A stretch of DNA of 25,659 nucleotides from OMOG01 sp041485845 (GCA_041485845.1 JBGPKH010000039.1:1-25659), one strand, 5' to 3'. Shown: positions 1 to 9,461, numbered from the stretch's first letter. Program-made: numbers and translations. The notes: a model not told the origin generated them from the sequence alone.

Positions 1-1
1 G

Positions 2-352
2 CTGGGACCAGCGTGGAATCGACTTCTGGATCTCGCGCAGACACCCGACGAGTTCGGCGACCGGAATCCCCGATTCGGGCATCGCCGTCTCGGGAGGTAA
101 CGCAGCCCTTCCCATGCGCCACTCGCATATCGATTGGACCGACCGGAAGACCCGCTCCGCCCGCTCGCCCAGTGTCATCGTTGGTGGTGTGCGCCCCTGT
201 TCCTCGGAGTGATAGCGCCGGACCAGGGCGTCGATTGCGTCTTTCACGTCAACGTCCAGCAGCGACCGGTCGGCGCGGTACACCTGAACAATGCCGAACT
301 CGATATTCTGGAGCACGTCCAGGTTTTTCTCGCCGAATTTCTTCATCTTCAT
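2..352 (-). CDS. Conserved hypothetical protein, N-terminal 117 residues (runs off left edge)
   Basis: Open minus-strand frame from an ATG at 352 to the window edge with no stop. A ribosome-binding-like AAGGAAC lies about 7 bases upstream of the ATG. The product starts MKMKKFGEKNLDVLQNIEF and contains LVRRYHSEEQGRTPP and SICEWRMGR. It reads as a soluble, mostly helical protein with no signal peptide or membrane segment. It resembles a conserved protein of unknown function that I recall from diverse bacteria, but I cannot name a family. It is the last visible member of a minus-strand cluster with the broken pRiA4b-type gene. An alternative ATG two codons downstream (346) is possible. Confidence 0.6.
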   Translation of the reverse strand, partial: MKMKKFGEKNLDVLQNIEFGIVQVYRADRSLLDVDVKDAIDALVRRYHSEEQGRTPPTMTLGERAERVFRSVQSICEWRMGRAALPPETAMPESGIPVAELVGCLREIQKSIPRWSQ

Positions 353-412
353 CTCGCTGTTCCTTGAGCCATCTCCGATGGCATCATACCAAGACGTGAT
401 CCTCTCCCGCGC

Positions 413-575
413 CTACTCCTCTTTGTCCGTGTACGACTCCAGGATCGCTGCAATCTTCAGATGGATGCTCTCCCATTCCCGTTGCAGCCTGCGGTCCGCG
501 GCGCCAGACCGGCGGCTCGATGTCGCGCAGACTGACCTTGAGTTGGAAGTTTGTCCTGGCCTTCTTCGTGCTCAC
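413..575 (-). pseudogene. Broken pRiA4b ORF-3-like gene joined to an unrelated 3' end
   Basis: A GTG at 575, preceded by a good GAGGGG ribosome site, starts MSTKKARTNFQLKVSLRDIE followed by PPVWRR. This is the characteristic N-terminus of the plasmid pRiA4b ORF-3 family, whose members are normally well over 150 residues. Right after WRR the frame stops making sense and ends at 384 after 63 residues. The next frame then reads RLQREWESIHLKIAAILESY followed by TDKEE and a stop at 413, which looks like a genuine C-terminus of some protein. This suggests an internal deletion or frameshift. The GTG overlaps the stop of the upstream small ORF (GTGA), so the original genes were probably translationally coupled. 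Confidence 0.5.
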
Positions 576-772
576 AGCGATGCCCCTCGCTGCTCGCCGG
601 CAAGGTCGATACCCTGTTCCTCGCAGAAGTAATCGATGAAGCCCGGGACGTTCTTGGCGAGGCTATGCAGGAGACGAGGCAGGGACACCTCGATTTTCGC
701 GGCCTTGCCGGGATGATCACGGGACTGAAGCACGCGCCCGGAACTAAACCGCCCTGACGGTGCGGTCTTCAT
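572..772 (-). CDS. Small hypothetical protein (66 aa)
   Basis: ATG at 772, stop TGA at 572-574 overlapping the GTG of the pRiA4b-like gene. The middle and end of the product (KIEVSLPRLLHSLAKNVPGF, then IDYFCEEQGIDLAGEQ) look protein-like. The first 25 residues are less convincing, and the true start may lie further in. No family is recognised. The stop/start overlap with the next gene is the main support. It faces away from the kinase gene at 810, with 37 bp between the two starts. Confidence 0.35.
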   Translation of the reverse strand: MKTAPSGRFSSGRVLQSRDHPGKAAKIEVSLPRLLHSLAKNVPGFIDYFCEEQGIDLAGEQRGASL

Positions 773-788
773 TGCCAGGGTGTAAACT

Positions 789-800
789 GCCTTGCAAGGC
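789..800. promoter_or_regulatory. 12-bp perfect palindrome overlapping the kinase ribosome-binding site
   Basis: GCCTTGCAAGGC is self-complementary. It sits between the divergent starts at 772 (minus) and 810 (plus), and its right arm includes the AAGG of the AAGGCGG ribosome site 9 bases before the kinase ATG. It could be an operator half-site pair or a small mRNA hairpin. Function is inference only. Confidence 0.25.
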
Positions 801-809
801 GGTCCAACA

Positions 810-3434
810 ATGATTGGCCAAACCGTGCTGCATTACCGGATCGTCGCTAAACTCGGCGAGGGCGGTATGGGTGTGGTGTACAAGGCCGAAGATATCGACC
901 TGGGCCGCGCCGTTGCGCTCAAATTCTTGCCCGAAGAGGTTGCCCGCGACCGCGTGGCTCTGGAGCGTCTTAAGCGTGAAGCCCGCACCGCCTCGGCGTT
1001 GAACCACCCCAACATTTGCACGATCTACGAGCTCGGAGAGCACGACGGGCGCACCTTCATTGCCATGGAGCTGCTCGAAGGACAGACGCTGCGCCAGTGC
1101 ATCTCAGGCAAGCCGCTGAAGATGGAGGAAGTGGTGGAACTGGGAGTGCAGATCGCCGATGCGCTGGATGCCGCGCACCGCAAGAGCATCATCCACCGCG
1201 ACATCAAGCCGGCCAATATCTTCGTTACCGAGTGGCGGCACGCGAAGATCCTGGACTTCGGGCTGGCGAAGCTCACGCCCACCGGCGCAGCCGGGGGTGC
1301 GGGCTTGTCCCAGGCTTCGACGCTCACCTGTCCGGAAGCGGCCATGACCTCGCCGGGGACGGCCGTGGGAACCATCGCCTACATGTCCCCGGAGCAGGCG
1401 CGGGGCGCGGAACTGGACGCACGCACTGACCTGTTCTCCTTTGGGGTGGTGCTATACGAGATGGCCACCGGGAAACTGCCGTTTCCGGGTTCGACCAGCG
1501 CGTCGATTTTCGAAGGGATTCTGACGAAGCCGCCGGCGCCGGAGGAATTGCCGGAGGAGCTGGGGCGGATCATCAACAAGGCGCTGGAGAAGGACAGGGA
1601 GGTGCGGGCGCAGACCGCCGCCGAGCTGCGGGCGGATCTGAAGCGTCTGCAGCGTGGCGCTACCGCCGCGGCGACTGCGGCGGTGGGGGCAAAGCGGCGA
1701 CCCAGGATCGCGCTGGCGTTCGGCTCTGGCGTGGTGATGTTAGCGGCAGCGGGGCTGGTCTGGTATGCGGTAACGCAGCGTACCCCAGGACCGTCGCTGA
1801 AGAACATCACCTTTACCCAACTCACCGATCAACCGGGACAAGAGATCTGGCCGAGCCTCTCCCCCGACGGCAAGTCTCTGGTGTACGCCAGCAGCGCTTC
1901 CGGCAACTGGGACATCTACTTCCAAAGAGTCGGCGGGAAGACGGCCATCAATCTGACGAAAGACTCCCCGGCCGACGATACACAACCGGCTTTTTCTTCG
2001 GACGGCGAGCGCATCGCTTTTCGCTCGGAACGAGATGGGGGCGGGATCTTCGTGATGGGCGCTACCGGCGAATCGGTCAAGCGTCTCACCGATTTCGGCT
2101 ACAACCCGGCCTGGTCCCCGGATGGAACCGAAATCGCATGCGCAACAGTTGGTTTTAAGCGTCCGGATTACCGCTCCTTCAATAGCCAGCTTTTCTCCGT
2201 AACCGTGTCTACTGGTGAAAAACGGCTCCTTACGCCAAGAATCCCTGACGCCGTCCAGCCCCATTGGTCTCCTCACGGCCACCGCATTGCCTATTGGGGC
2301 GTGCTGGAAGGACAGCGCGGCATTTGGACCCTGCCCGCGAGCGGGGGCGAGGCGGCTCGCATGACAGGCGGCGCCTATGTGAGCTGGAATCCGACATGGT
2401 CGCCCGACGGAGCATATTTGTATTTCTCGAGCGATCGGAGCGGCAGCATGAATCTCTGGCGCATACCGATCGAGGAAAAATCGGGCAAGGTATTTGGGCC
2501 GGCAGAGCAGGTGACCACGCCCTCGCCTTACAGCGGTTACATGAGCTTTCCCAGGAATACCCGGCAAATCGCGTATGTCCAGCAGGCTCGCGCGATGATT
2601 CTTCAGAAGGTCGGCTTTAATCCCTCAACCCAAACCATTGTGGGGCCGCCGGTCCCGGTGATGCAGAGTTCCACGGGGGCGCTGGATCCCGATGTCTCTC
2701 CCGATGGCCGCTGGATCGCGTTCGACTCTCGCGGCAACCACGAAGGTATATTTGTCGTCGGCGCGGATGGCACGGGCCTGCGCCAGCTTACGGACGCTAC
2801 CTACAGAGATTTAATGCCGCGCTGGTCCCCTGACGGCAGACAGATTGCCTTTCAGTCGAACCGGGCCGGAAGATTCAACGTCTGGAGCATCAACCCGGAT
2901 GGCAGCGGGCTGCGGCAACTGACTTACATTCCCACCGGAGACGTCCTATTCCCTACCTGGTCGCCGGATGGCATGCGCCTCGCCTGCAATGTCATGAACG
3001 GCAGCCCGTTCATCATGCAGGCTTCGAAGCCGTGGACAGAGCAGGCTGTCCAGTCTCTACCCCAGCTACACGATGCGAATGCCTGGTTTGCCGCTGTGTC
3101 TTGGTCTCGCGATGGCAAAAAGCTGGCTGGATACCGTGTCAATCCTGATGGGACTTTTCTAGGCATTACCATTTATTCTTTGCAGTCCCAGCAGTTCGAA
3201 CGGCTGACTGAATTCGGATCGCTGCCTCGGTGGCTGAGCGACAGCAAGAGGCTGTTAGTTAACAGCGGCGGCAGGATCTACCTGGTCGACAGCGGCACTA
3301 AGAAGGTTCACGAAGTTTTATCTCTCCAGCCGAACGAGGTGGACCGGCGTTTTGCACTCTCGCGGGACGACCGCATGATCTATTTCAGCCTGGTTGTCAC
3401 GGAAGCCGACATCTGGCTGGCCACTCTGGAGTGA
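810..3434 (+). CDS. Membrane-anchored serine/threonine protein kinase with TolB-like beta-propeller
   Basis: An 874-residue product. Residues 9-270 are a Hanks-type kinase: glycine loop GEGGMG (16-21), VALK lysine 38, HRDIKPAN with catalytic Asp131, Lys133 and Asn136, DFG at 149-151, and an activation segment ending GTIAYMSPEQARG. All catalytic residues are present. A single hydrophobic segment at about 300-319 predicts an inner-membrane anchor. The C-terminal half has about ten WSPDG-type strands (for example RWSPDGRQIAFQS) typical of TolB/WD40-like propellers. These would face the periplasm and may sense a ligand or partner. I chose the ATG at 810, not the in-frame TTG at 792, because it follows AAGGCGG and gives the usual MIGQTV..Y start of this family. 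Such kinases are abundant in Acidobacteriota. Substrates cannot be told from sequence. Confidence 0.95.
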   Translation: MIGQTVLHYRIVAKLGEGGMGVVYKAEDIDLGRAVALKFLPEEVARDRVALERLKREARTASALNHPNICTIYELGEHDGRTFIAMELLEGQTLRQCISGKPLKMEEVVELGVQIADALDAAHRKSIIHRDIKPANIFVTEWRHAKILDFGLAKLTPTGAAGGAGLSQASTLTCPEAAMTSPGTAVGTIAYMSPEQARGAELDARTDLFSFGVVLYEMATGKLPFPGSTSASIFEGILTKPPAPEELPEELGRIINKALEKDREVRAQTAAELRADLKRLQRGATAAATAAVGAKRRPRIALAFGSGVVMLAAAGLVWYAVTQRTPGPSLKNITFTQLTDQPGQEIWPSLSPDGKSLVYASSASGNWDIYFQRVGGKTAINLTKDSPADDTQPAFSSDGERIAFRSERDGGGIFVMGATGESVKRLTDFGYNPAWSPDGTEIACATVGFKRPDYRSFNSQLFSVTVSTGEKRLLTPRIPDAVQPHWSPHGHRIAYWGVLEGQRGIWTLPASGGEAARMTGGAYVSWNPTWSPDGAYLYFSSDRSGSMNLWRIPIEEKSGKVFGPAEQVTTPSPYSGYMSFPRNTRQIAYVQQARAMILQKVGFNPSTQTIVGPPVPVMQSSTGALDPDVSPDGRWIAFDSRGNHEGIFVVGADGTGLRQLTDATYRDLMPRWSPDGRQIAFQSNRAGRFNVWSINPDGSGLRQLTYIPTGDVLFPTWSPDGMRLACNVMNGSPFIMQASKPWTEQAVQSLPQLHDANAWFAAVSWSRDGKKLAGYRVNPDGTFLGITIYSLQSQQFERLTEFGSLPRWLSDSKRLLVNSGGRIYLVDSGTKKVHEVLSLQPNEVDRRFALSRDDRMIYFSLVVTEADIWLATLE

Positions 3435-3459
3435 GCCATGGCCGGCCAGATCGTCTCCG

Positions 3460-3687
3460 CTACCACCTCCGGCGCGTGGCACAGTCTCGCGCACGTTCGG
3501 GCGCTCGAATCGCTGCATGTGCGGCGTCCTGCGCGAAGCCCTCGGGTAGGACTTTGACCGCGGCGTCGCGGTTGAGGCGCGTATCGGTGGCACGGTAGAC
3601 GGCGACCATTCCGCTCTCGTCCAGCTTGACCGTGATGCGATAGGGACCGATGCTCTGTTCCGGACTCACGCGGAGTTTAGCGGTCAT
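3460..3687 (-). pseudogene. Decayed N-terminal fragment of a Ser/Thr protein kinase
   Basis: The ATG at 3687 follows GGGGGGGTGAG. The frame reads IGPYRITVKLDESGMVAVYR, then ATDTRLNRDAAVKVLPEGFA, a clear match to the first about 50 residues of Hanks-type kinases. The glycine loop is degraded (DESGMV where GEGGMG is usual), although the VKVL lysine remains. After about residue 55 the similarity moves to another frame (QRFERPN), so a frameshift lies near 3525. Nothing matching a catalytic loop follows. It points toward the intact kinase gene and ends 26 bp from it. It is probably the remnant of a second kinase copy. Confidence 0.7.
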
Positions 3688-3871
3688 CTCACCCCCCCGC
3701 TTTGCATTCGTGATTTATGAGCCGCTGCCGCCGGGAGGCGGCCGATGAAGCGGCTGAGCGGCCTTCCGCTGCCGTAACCGGAGGCTCCGGGCAAACCCGG
3801 TCTGATTATTGACCTGGCTGACGACGGCCCCACCCCTGGCCCCCGTCCTCAATCCCTGCTATACCACTCTT
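3688..3871. other. Intergenic stretch between the kinase remnant and the first oxidoreductase gene
   Basis: No gene is seen. It contains a small hairpin, CCGGG-CAAA-CCCGG (3787-3800), too weak to call a terminator. A TATACC (3860-3865) lies 6 bases before the ATG at 3872. That spacing would suit a leaderless transcript, but no matching -35 box is visible. Confidence 0.3.
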
Positions 3872-5176
<1,305 letters not shown>

Positions 5177-5187
5177 CCTGGCCCAAC

Positions 5188-5203
5188 TCGGGGCCCACCC
5201 CGA
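5188..5203 (+). terminator. Possible weak terminator hairpin after the first oxidoreductase
   Basis: TCGGGG-CCCA-CCCCGA forms a 6-bp GC-rich stem with a 4-base loop, 11 bases after the stop codon, followed by TTGATTTC. The T-tract is poor, so it may attenuate transcription more than end it. Confidence 0.3.
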
Positions 5204-5232
5204 TTGATTTCGGCTGCGCCATCTTATATACT
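5204..5232 (+). promoter_or_regulatory. Putative sigma-70-type promoter for the second oxidoreductase
   Basis: TTGATT (5204-5209) and TATACT (5227-5232) are separated by exactly 17 bases. Both are close to the housekeeping -35 and -10 consensus. A start near 5239 would leave a leader of about 50 bases ending in the ribosome site GAGGAAG (5281-5287). This suggests the second gene can be transcribed independently of the first. Confidence 0.5.
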
Positions 5233-5289
5233 TCGACCTTAATCGGTCAAGCGGGTGCCAATCCCCTAAATTCCCATAGCGAGGAAGTC

Positions 5290-6702
5290 ATGGACCAACA
5301 AACACCAGGGAGTCCCGAGACCGGCAGCGCGACCCGGCGCGCTTTTCTGGGTGCGGCCGCGTTGACGGCGGCATCCTATCAGCGCATCCTCGGAGCCAAC
5401 GACCGCATCGGCGTGGGTTTCATCGGTTACGGCCTCATCGGCAAACAGCACGTCGCGGATTTCAAAAAGTTCCCGGATGTCGATCTCGCCGGCCTTTGCG
5501 ATGTTTACAAGCCCCGCGTCGAAGAGGGCCTGCAATTCATCGGAAACGCCAATGCCAAAGGCTACAGCGACTTTCGAAAAATGTACGAGAACAAGGACAT
5601 CCAGGGAGTCGTGGTGTCCACGCCGGACCACTGGCACGCGCTTCTGACCATCATGGCCTGCGCTGCCGGCAAGGACGTGTACGTCGAAAAGCCCATGACG
5701 GTCTTCATCGACGAAGGCAAGTGGATGATCGAGGCCGCTCGCAAGCACCAGCGGATCGTCGTGGTGGGAACGCAGCGCCGCCACGGCAATGGCGTGGCCG
5801 AGGCGAAGAAGATGGTCGAGAGCGGCAAACTGGGCAAGATTCACTCCATTCGCATCGCATCGTCGCGCAACATTTATCCGGGTTTCGGCAAGACGCCCGT
5901 GCAGGATCCGCCGTCCGCGCTGGACTACGACATGTGGCTCGGGCCCGCGCCCAAAAAGCCCTATGCGGCGCACCGCTCGCTTTACCATTTCCGCTGGTTC
6001 TGGGACTATTCCGGTGGCCAGATGACCAACCTCGGCGCCCACACGCTCGACCAGGTTCTCTGGCTCATGAACGTGAAAGGCCCGTCGCTGGTGACATCCG
6101 CCGGCGGCCGGTTCGCCCTGGAGGACGATGGCGAAACACCGGACCTGCAAGACGCCCTGTGGGTCTTCCCCGGCTTCACCGTCAATTACTCCATCCGCGA
6201 GGCCAATGCCATGCGCGGCGACCCCGCGAGCCGCGGCCAGGTCTATCTCGGCACCAAGGGCAGCATGGTGCTGAGCGGCGGCTACGAAGTGATTCCAGAG
6301 AACAAGATCGATCCCGTCAATGACATTCCCCGCTTCCAAGGCCATCCGACGGGCGGGCCGGTCTACACCGACACTAAACCGGCTCCCTGGATCGAGGCAT
6401 CCAGGGGTGGAGTGGCCTCGGACGCCCGCTACGGCACTGGCGGCGAAGACACCATGGCGATGAACGAGCGCGACTGGCTGGACTCCATGCGCACGCGCAA
6501 GCGCCCGCTGTGTGAAGTGGAGGACGGGCACCGCGTCTCGACCGTCTGCAATCTGGCGAACATGTCGCTACGCCTCGGCCGATCCATTCGCTGGGACCCC
6601 GACAAGGAACAGGTCGTCGGCGACAGAGAAGCCGCCGCCATGTGCGTGCGCCCCTATCGCGCCCCCTGGGATGCCGCGCTGCGCAGCATCGTCAAAGTCT
6701 AG
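5290..6702 (+). CDS. Tat-exported Gfo/Idh/MocA family oxidoreductase (second of a tandem pair)
   Basis: A 470-residue product with ATG at 5290 just after GAGGAAG. Residues 16-24 (TRRAFLGAA) form a twin-arginine signal. The Rossmann motif IGVGFIGYGLIGKQH follows at about 40. DHWH and EKPMT (Glu133-Lys134-Pro135) match the family, and GGQMTNLGAHTLDQVLW belongs to the C-terminal domain. It is clearly paralogous to the preceding gene, sharing ANDRI/V and the same motif order, but it is diverged and about 36 residues longer. The C-terminal region has a GGEDTMAMNERDWLDSMRTR segment common in exported Acidobacteriota and Planctomycetes members. Likely role: periplasmic carbohydrate or cyclitol oxidation or epimerisation with a bound cofactor loaded before Tat export. 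The substrate is unknown. Confidence 0.92.
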   Translation: MDQQTPGSPETGSATRRAFLGAAALTAASYQRILGANDRIGVGFIGYGLIGKQHVADFKKFPDVDLAGLCDVYKPRVEEGLQFIGNANAKGYSDFRKMYENKDIQGVVVSTPDHWHALLTIMACAAGKDVYVEKPMTVFIDEGKWMIEAARKHQRIVVVGTQRRHGNGVAEAKKMVESGKLGKIHSIRIASSRNIYPGFGKTPVQDPPSALDYDMWLGPAPKKPYAAHRSLYHFRWFWDYSGGQMTNLGAHTLDQVLWLMNVKGPSLVTSAGGRFALEDDGETPDLQDALWVFPGFTVNYSIREANAMRGDPASRGQVYLGTKGSMVLSGGYEVIPENKIDPVNDIPRFQGHPTGGPVYTDTKPAPWIEASRGGVASDARYGTGGEDTMAMNERDWLDSMRTRKRPLCEVEDGHRVSTVCNLANMSLRLGRSIRWDPDKEQVVGDREAAAMCVRPYRAPWDAALRSIVKV

Positions 6703-6752
6703 CCGGCGGTTGCTGTGCCGCGTCTCCAGCCGGCTCAGCGGCAGGAATTGGA

Positions 6753-6937
6753 GCCGCCGGTCTTGGCCCCGGTCTGTGCCGCCGGTCTTGGCCGCCGGTC
6801 TTGGCGGCCGGTCTTGGCCCCGGTCTGTGCGGCCGGTCTTGGCGGCCGGTCTTGGCGGCCGGTCTGTGCCGCCGGTCTTGGCGGCCGGTCTTGGCGGCCG
6901 GTCTGTGCCGCCGGTCTTGGCCCCGGTCTGTGCCGGA
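6753..6937. repeat. 14-copy 13-bp GC-rich tandem repeat (minisatellite)
   Basis: GGTCT recurs at 6759, 6771, 6784, 6797, 6810, 6822, 6835, 6848, 6861, 6874, 6887, 6900, 6913 and 6925, spaced 13 bp except for three 12-bp units. Unit types are GGTCTTGGCGGCC, GGTCTGTGCCGCC and the 12-bp GGTCTTGGCCCC. From 6835 the order TTGG, TTGG, GTGC gives a 39-bp higher-order repeat. GGCCG and CGGCC arms recur across units and can pair into short hairpins. The array lies between the second oxidoreductase (stop 6702) and rlmN (stop 7023), two convergent genes. All frames through it are open, so the long ORFs across it are artefacts. Confidence 0.95.
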
Positions 6938-7022
6938 ATTACTGCGCCTCGGGAAGCGGCTTGTTGCCATGTGCCTTTTTTGATCGCGCCCCTGGCAGGT
7001 CTGAGCACGCCGAGGCTGCGCT

Positions 7023-8048
7023 TCAGCCCGCGCGTTTCAATTGCCCGCACGCCGCGTAGATATCCAACCCGCGCGGCTTGCGCACGAAGCACGGCAGCGA
7101 TCGCCGCACGATCTCCTGGAAGCTTGCCACCCGCTCCGCGCCGGGCGTTTCGTACGGAATCTCCGGCCCCGGATTCAGCGCGATCAGGTTCACCTTGCAG
7201 TTTAGATTGGCCAGCAGCCTCACCACGCGCCGCGCGTCTCCATCCGTGTCGTTCACGCCCTTCAGCAGGACATACTCGAACGTCAGCTTCTCCCAGGGGC
7301 GCAGAGGATACGCCCGGCACGCTCCCATGAGGTCCTTCAAATGGTATTTGCGCGTGATGGGCATGAGCTCCTGGCGCGACTCCTCGGTCGACGCGTTCAG
7401 CGAAATCGCCAGCTTCGGCCGCACCGGCTCGCGCCCCAGTTCCTCGATCTTCGGAACGATTCCCGCCGTCGAGACGGTGATGCGCCGCGGAGAGAGTCCG
7501 AACCCGCCGGGGTCGAGCAGGATGCCCGTGGCCTTCACTACGTTCGCCAGGTTGAGCAGCGGCTCGCCTTGCCCCATCATCACGATGTTCAGCCGCCCGC
7601 CATCCCGTCGAAGCCCATGCTCGCGCGCCACCAGCAGCACCTGGCCGACAATCTCCCCGGCCGTCAGGCTGCGCTCCAGGCCGAGCAGCGCCGTCATGCA
7701 GAACTTGCAGTCCACCGGGCAGCCCACCTGGCTCGAAATGCAGATCGTGTCGCGCTCGCCTTCGGGCATGAGCACGGTCTCCACGGTTCGCCCATCCTCG
7801 AGCCGCAACAAGTACCGGCGCGTCCCGTCGGAGGATTGGTATACCCGCGCGATCTCGGGCAGCCCGAGGGCGTGCCGCGCCGCCAGGTCCTCGCGCATTT
7901 GCAGGGGAAGGTTTGAGATTTGTACGAAGTCGGATGCCTCCCCGCGGTAGATCGCTTCGTAGATCTGTTTGGCTCGATATCCTGGCAGGCCGGGGCCCAG
8001 GGCCTCGCGAAGATCGGTGAGGTCCATCCCCACGAGTGGTTGGGACAT
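7023..8048 (-). CDS. rlmN: Dual-specificity RNA methyltransferase RlmN (23S rRNA A2503 / tRNA A37)
   Basis: A 341-residue radical-SAM enzyme that methylates C2 of A2503 in 23S rRNA and of A37 in some tRNAs. The N-terminal helical domain has GYRAKQIYEAIY. The [4Fe-4S] cluster motif is C110-x3-C114-x2-C117, within CISSQVGCPVDCKFC. Cys103 of CISSQ and Cys334 of YAACGQL correspond to the catalytic methyl-carrier and resolving cysteines (118 and 355 in E. coli). GQGEPLLN is the SAM-binding GEP motif, and VSTAGIVPKI, LAISLNA and LKGVNDTD are family hallmarks. Length is slightly below the 384 of E. coli but complete. The ATG at 8048 follows TGGAAATAGC, a weak ribosome site. It is monocistronic as far as can be seen, divergent from the M16 peptidase gene. 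Confidence 0.97.
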   Translation of the reverse strand: MSQPLVGMDLTDLREALGPGLPGYRAKQIYEAIYRGEASDFVQISNLPLQMREDLAARHALGLPEIARVYQSSDGTRRYLLRLEDGRTVETVLMPEGERDTICISSQVGCPVDCKFCMTALLGLERSLTAGEIVGQVLLVAREHGLRRDGGRLNIVMMGQGEPLLNLANVVKATGILLDPGGFGLSPRRITVSTAGIVPKIEELGREPVRPKLAISLNASTEESRQELMPITRKYHLKDLMGACRAYPLRPWEKLTFEYVLLKGVNDTDGDARRVVRLLANLNCKVNLIALNPGPEIPYETPGAERVASFQEIVRRSLPCFVRKPRGLDIYAACGQLKRAG

Positions 8049-8174
8049 GCTATTTCCAGTTTACCGGATCGGCGCCCGCGGCCCTGATCAGCGCCCGCCG
8101 CCCGAACGTGCTACAAAGGGTTAAGGGACAAGCCGCCGGTTCGCCCGGCCGCATGCGCTCACGCCTCATCTGAC

Positions 8175-9461
8175 ATGACCTCAACTATAAGTCCCGTTAG
8201 GGATATCGAAATGACCACGCTGGCCAACGGCGTCCGCGTGATTACCGAAGCGATGCCGCACGTGCGCTCGGTGTCCGTGGGAGTGTGGATCGGCTCCGGC
8301 TCCCGCCGCGAGTCCGCCGAGCAGAACGGCATCTCGCACTTCATCGAGCACATGCTCTTTAAGGGCACCACCCGCCGTTCCGCCGAGGACATCGCCCGCT
8401 CCGTCGATTCCGTCGGCGGCAACCTGGACGCCTTCACCGCCAAGGAGCTGGTCTGCTTCAACACCAAGGTGCTCGATCAGCACCTGTCCCTGGCCTTCGA
8501 TGTTCTCGCGGACCTGGTGCTCCACCCCCTGTTCCGCGACGAGGACATCGAGAAGGAAAAAGGCGTCATCCTGGAAGAGATCAAGATGGAGGCCGATAGT
8601 CCCGACTACCTGGTCCACGAGATCTTCTCTTCGAATTTCTGGAAGGACCATCCGCTGGGCAAGCCGATCCTGGGCACGCGCGAAACCGTGAAGCGCTTCG
8701 ACCGCTCCATGATCCAGGGATACTACCAGTCGATGTACAGCCCCGCCAACGTCATCGTGACCGCCGCCGGCAACTTGACGCACGATGGCATGGTGGCGCT
8801 GGTCCGCGAGCATTTCGAAGCCTTGCCGCCGGGCGAACCGCTGCCTCCGGACAATGTTCCCAGCACCCACGCGCGCATCGCCCTCCGCAACAAGAAGGCC
8901 CTGGAGCAGGTACACCTCTGCCTCGGCGTGCCGTCCTATCCGCTGCCCCACGAGGAACGCTTCGCCTGCTACGTGCTCAACACCCTGCTCGGCGGCGGCA
9001 TGAGCTCGCGCCTGTTCCAGAACATCCGCGAGCGCCAGGGCCTGGCGTACGCCGTCTTCTCCGAGCTCAGCCCGTATCGCGACACGGGATGCCTCTCGAT
9101 CTACGCCGGCACGTCGCTCGAATCCGCGCGCAAAGTGGTGGAATCCATTACCAACGAGTTTCGGCAGCTCAAAGAACAAGCCATCGGCGAAGAAGAGCTG
9201 CGCCGGGCCAAGGACCATCTCAAGGGCTCGCTGATGCTGAGCCTGGAATCCACCGCCAGCCGCATGTCCAACCTGGCGCGGCAGGAGATGTACTTCGGCC
9301 ATTTCTTCAGCCTCGACGCCCTCGTGGAGAGCATCGAAGCTGTGACCGCCGATGACGTCCAGCGCATCGCCCGGACCTTCTTCGATCCCAAGCAGATCGC
9401 GCTCACCATCCTGGGCAACCTGGAGAATTTCAAGATCGGCCGCGAAGATTTGGTGTGTTAG
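8175..9461 (+). CDS. M16 family zinc peptidase (PqqL/processing-peptidase type)
   Basis: A 428-residue single-unit M16 (pitrilysin) protease. The inverted zinc motif HxxEH is His55, Glu58 and His59 in GISHFIEHMLFKG. The third ligand is in the ILEEIKME helix (Glu134 or Glu135). The C-terminal half carries GGGMSSRLFQNIRERQGLAY, the substrate-binding R/Y motif. No signal peptide is seen, so it is predicted cytoplasmic. The N-terminus MPHVRSVSVGVWIGSGSR is typical of the bacterial homologues of mitochondrial processing peptidase beta. The ATG at 8175 has no clear ribosome site. The in-frame ATG at 8211 (residue 13) is preceded by AGGGA and is a real alternative. It degrades peptides; specific substrates are unknown. 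Confidence 0.95.
   Translation: MTSTISPVRDIEMTTLANGVRVITEAMPHVRSVSVGVWIGSGSRRESAEQNGISHFIEHMLFKGTTRRSAEDIARSVDSVGGNLDAFTAKELVCFNTKVLDQHLSLAFDVLADLVLHPLFRDEDIEKEKGVILEEIKMEADSPDYLVHEIFSSNFWKDHPLGKPILGTRETVKRFDRSMIQGYYQSMYSPANVIVTAAGNLTHDGMVALVREHFEALPPGEPLPPDNVPSTHARIALRNKKALEQVHLCLGVPSYPLPHEERFACYVLNTLLGGGMSSRLFQNIRERQGLAYAVFSELSPYRDTGCLSIYAGTSLESARKVVESITNEFRQLKEQAIGEEELRRAKDHLKGSLMLSLESTASRMSNLARQEMYFGHFFSLDALVESIEAVTADDVQRIARTFFDPKQIALTILGNLENFKIGREDLVC

Noticed and set aside
13..757. Plus-strand frames over the left-edge cluster (for example 13-399, 291-632, 551-757)
   Set aside because: They are antisense to better-supported minus-strand genes with ribosome sites and natural protein composition.
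6753..6937. CRISPR array
   Set aside because: Units are 13 bp and directly abutting with no unique spacers; no cas genes nearby.
6568..7320. A 250-codon minus-strand frame and several plus-strand frames through the tandem repeat
   Set aside because: They are open only because the 13-bp GC-rich repeat lacks stops in all frames. They overlap rlmN and the oxidoreductase in the wrong frame and show no family motif outside the repeat.
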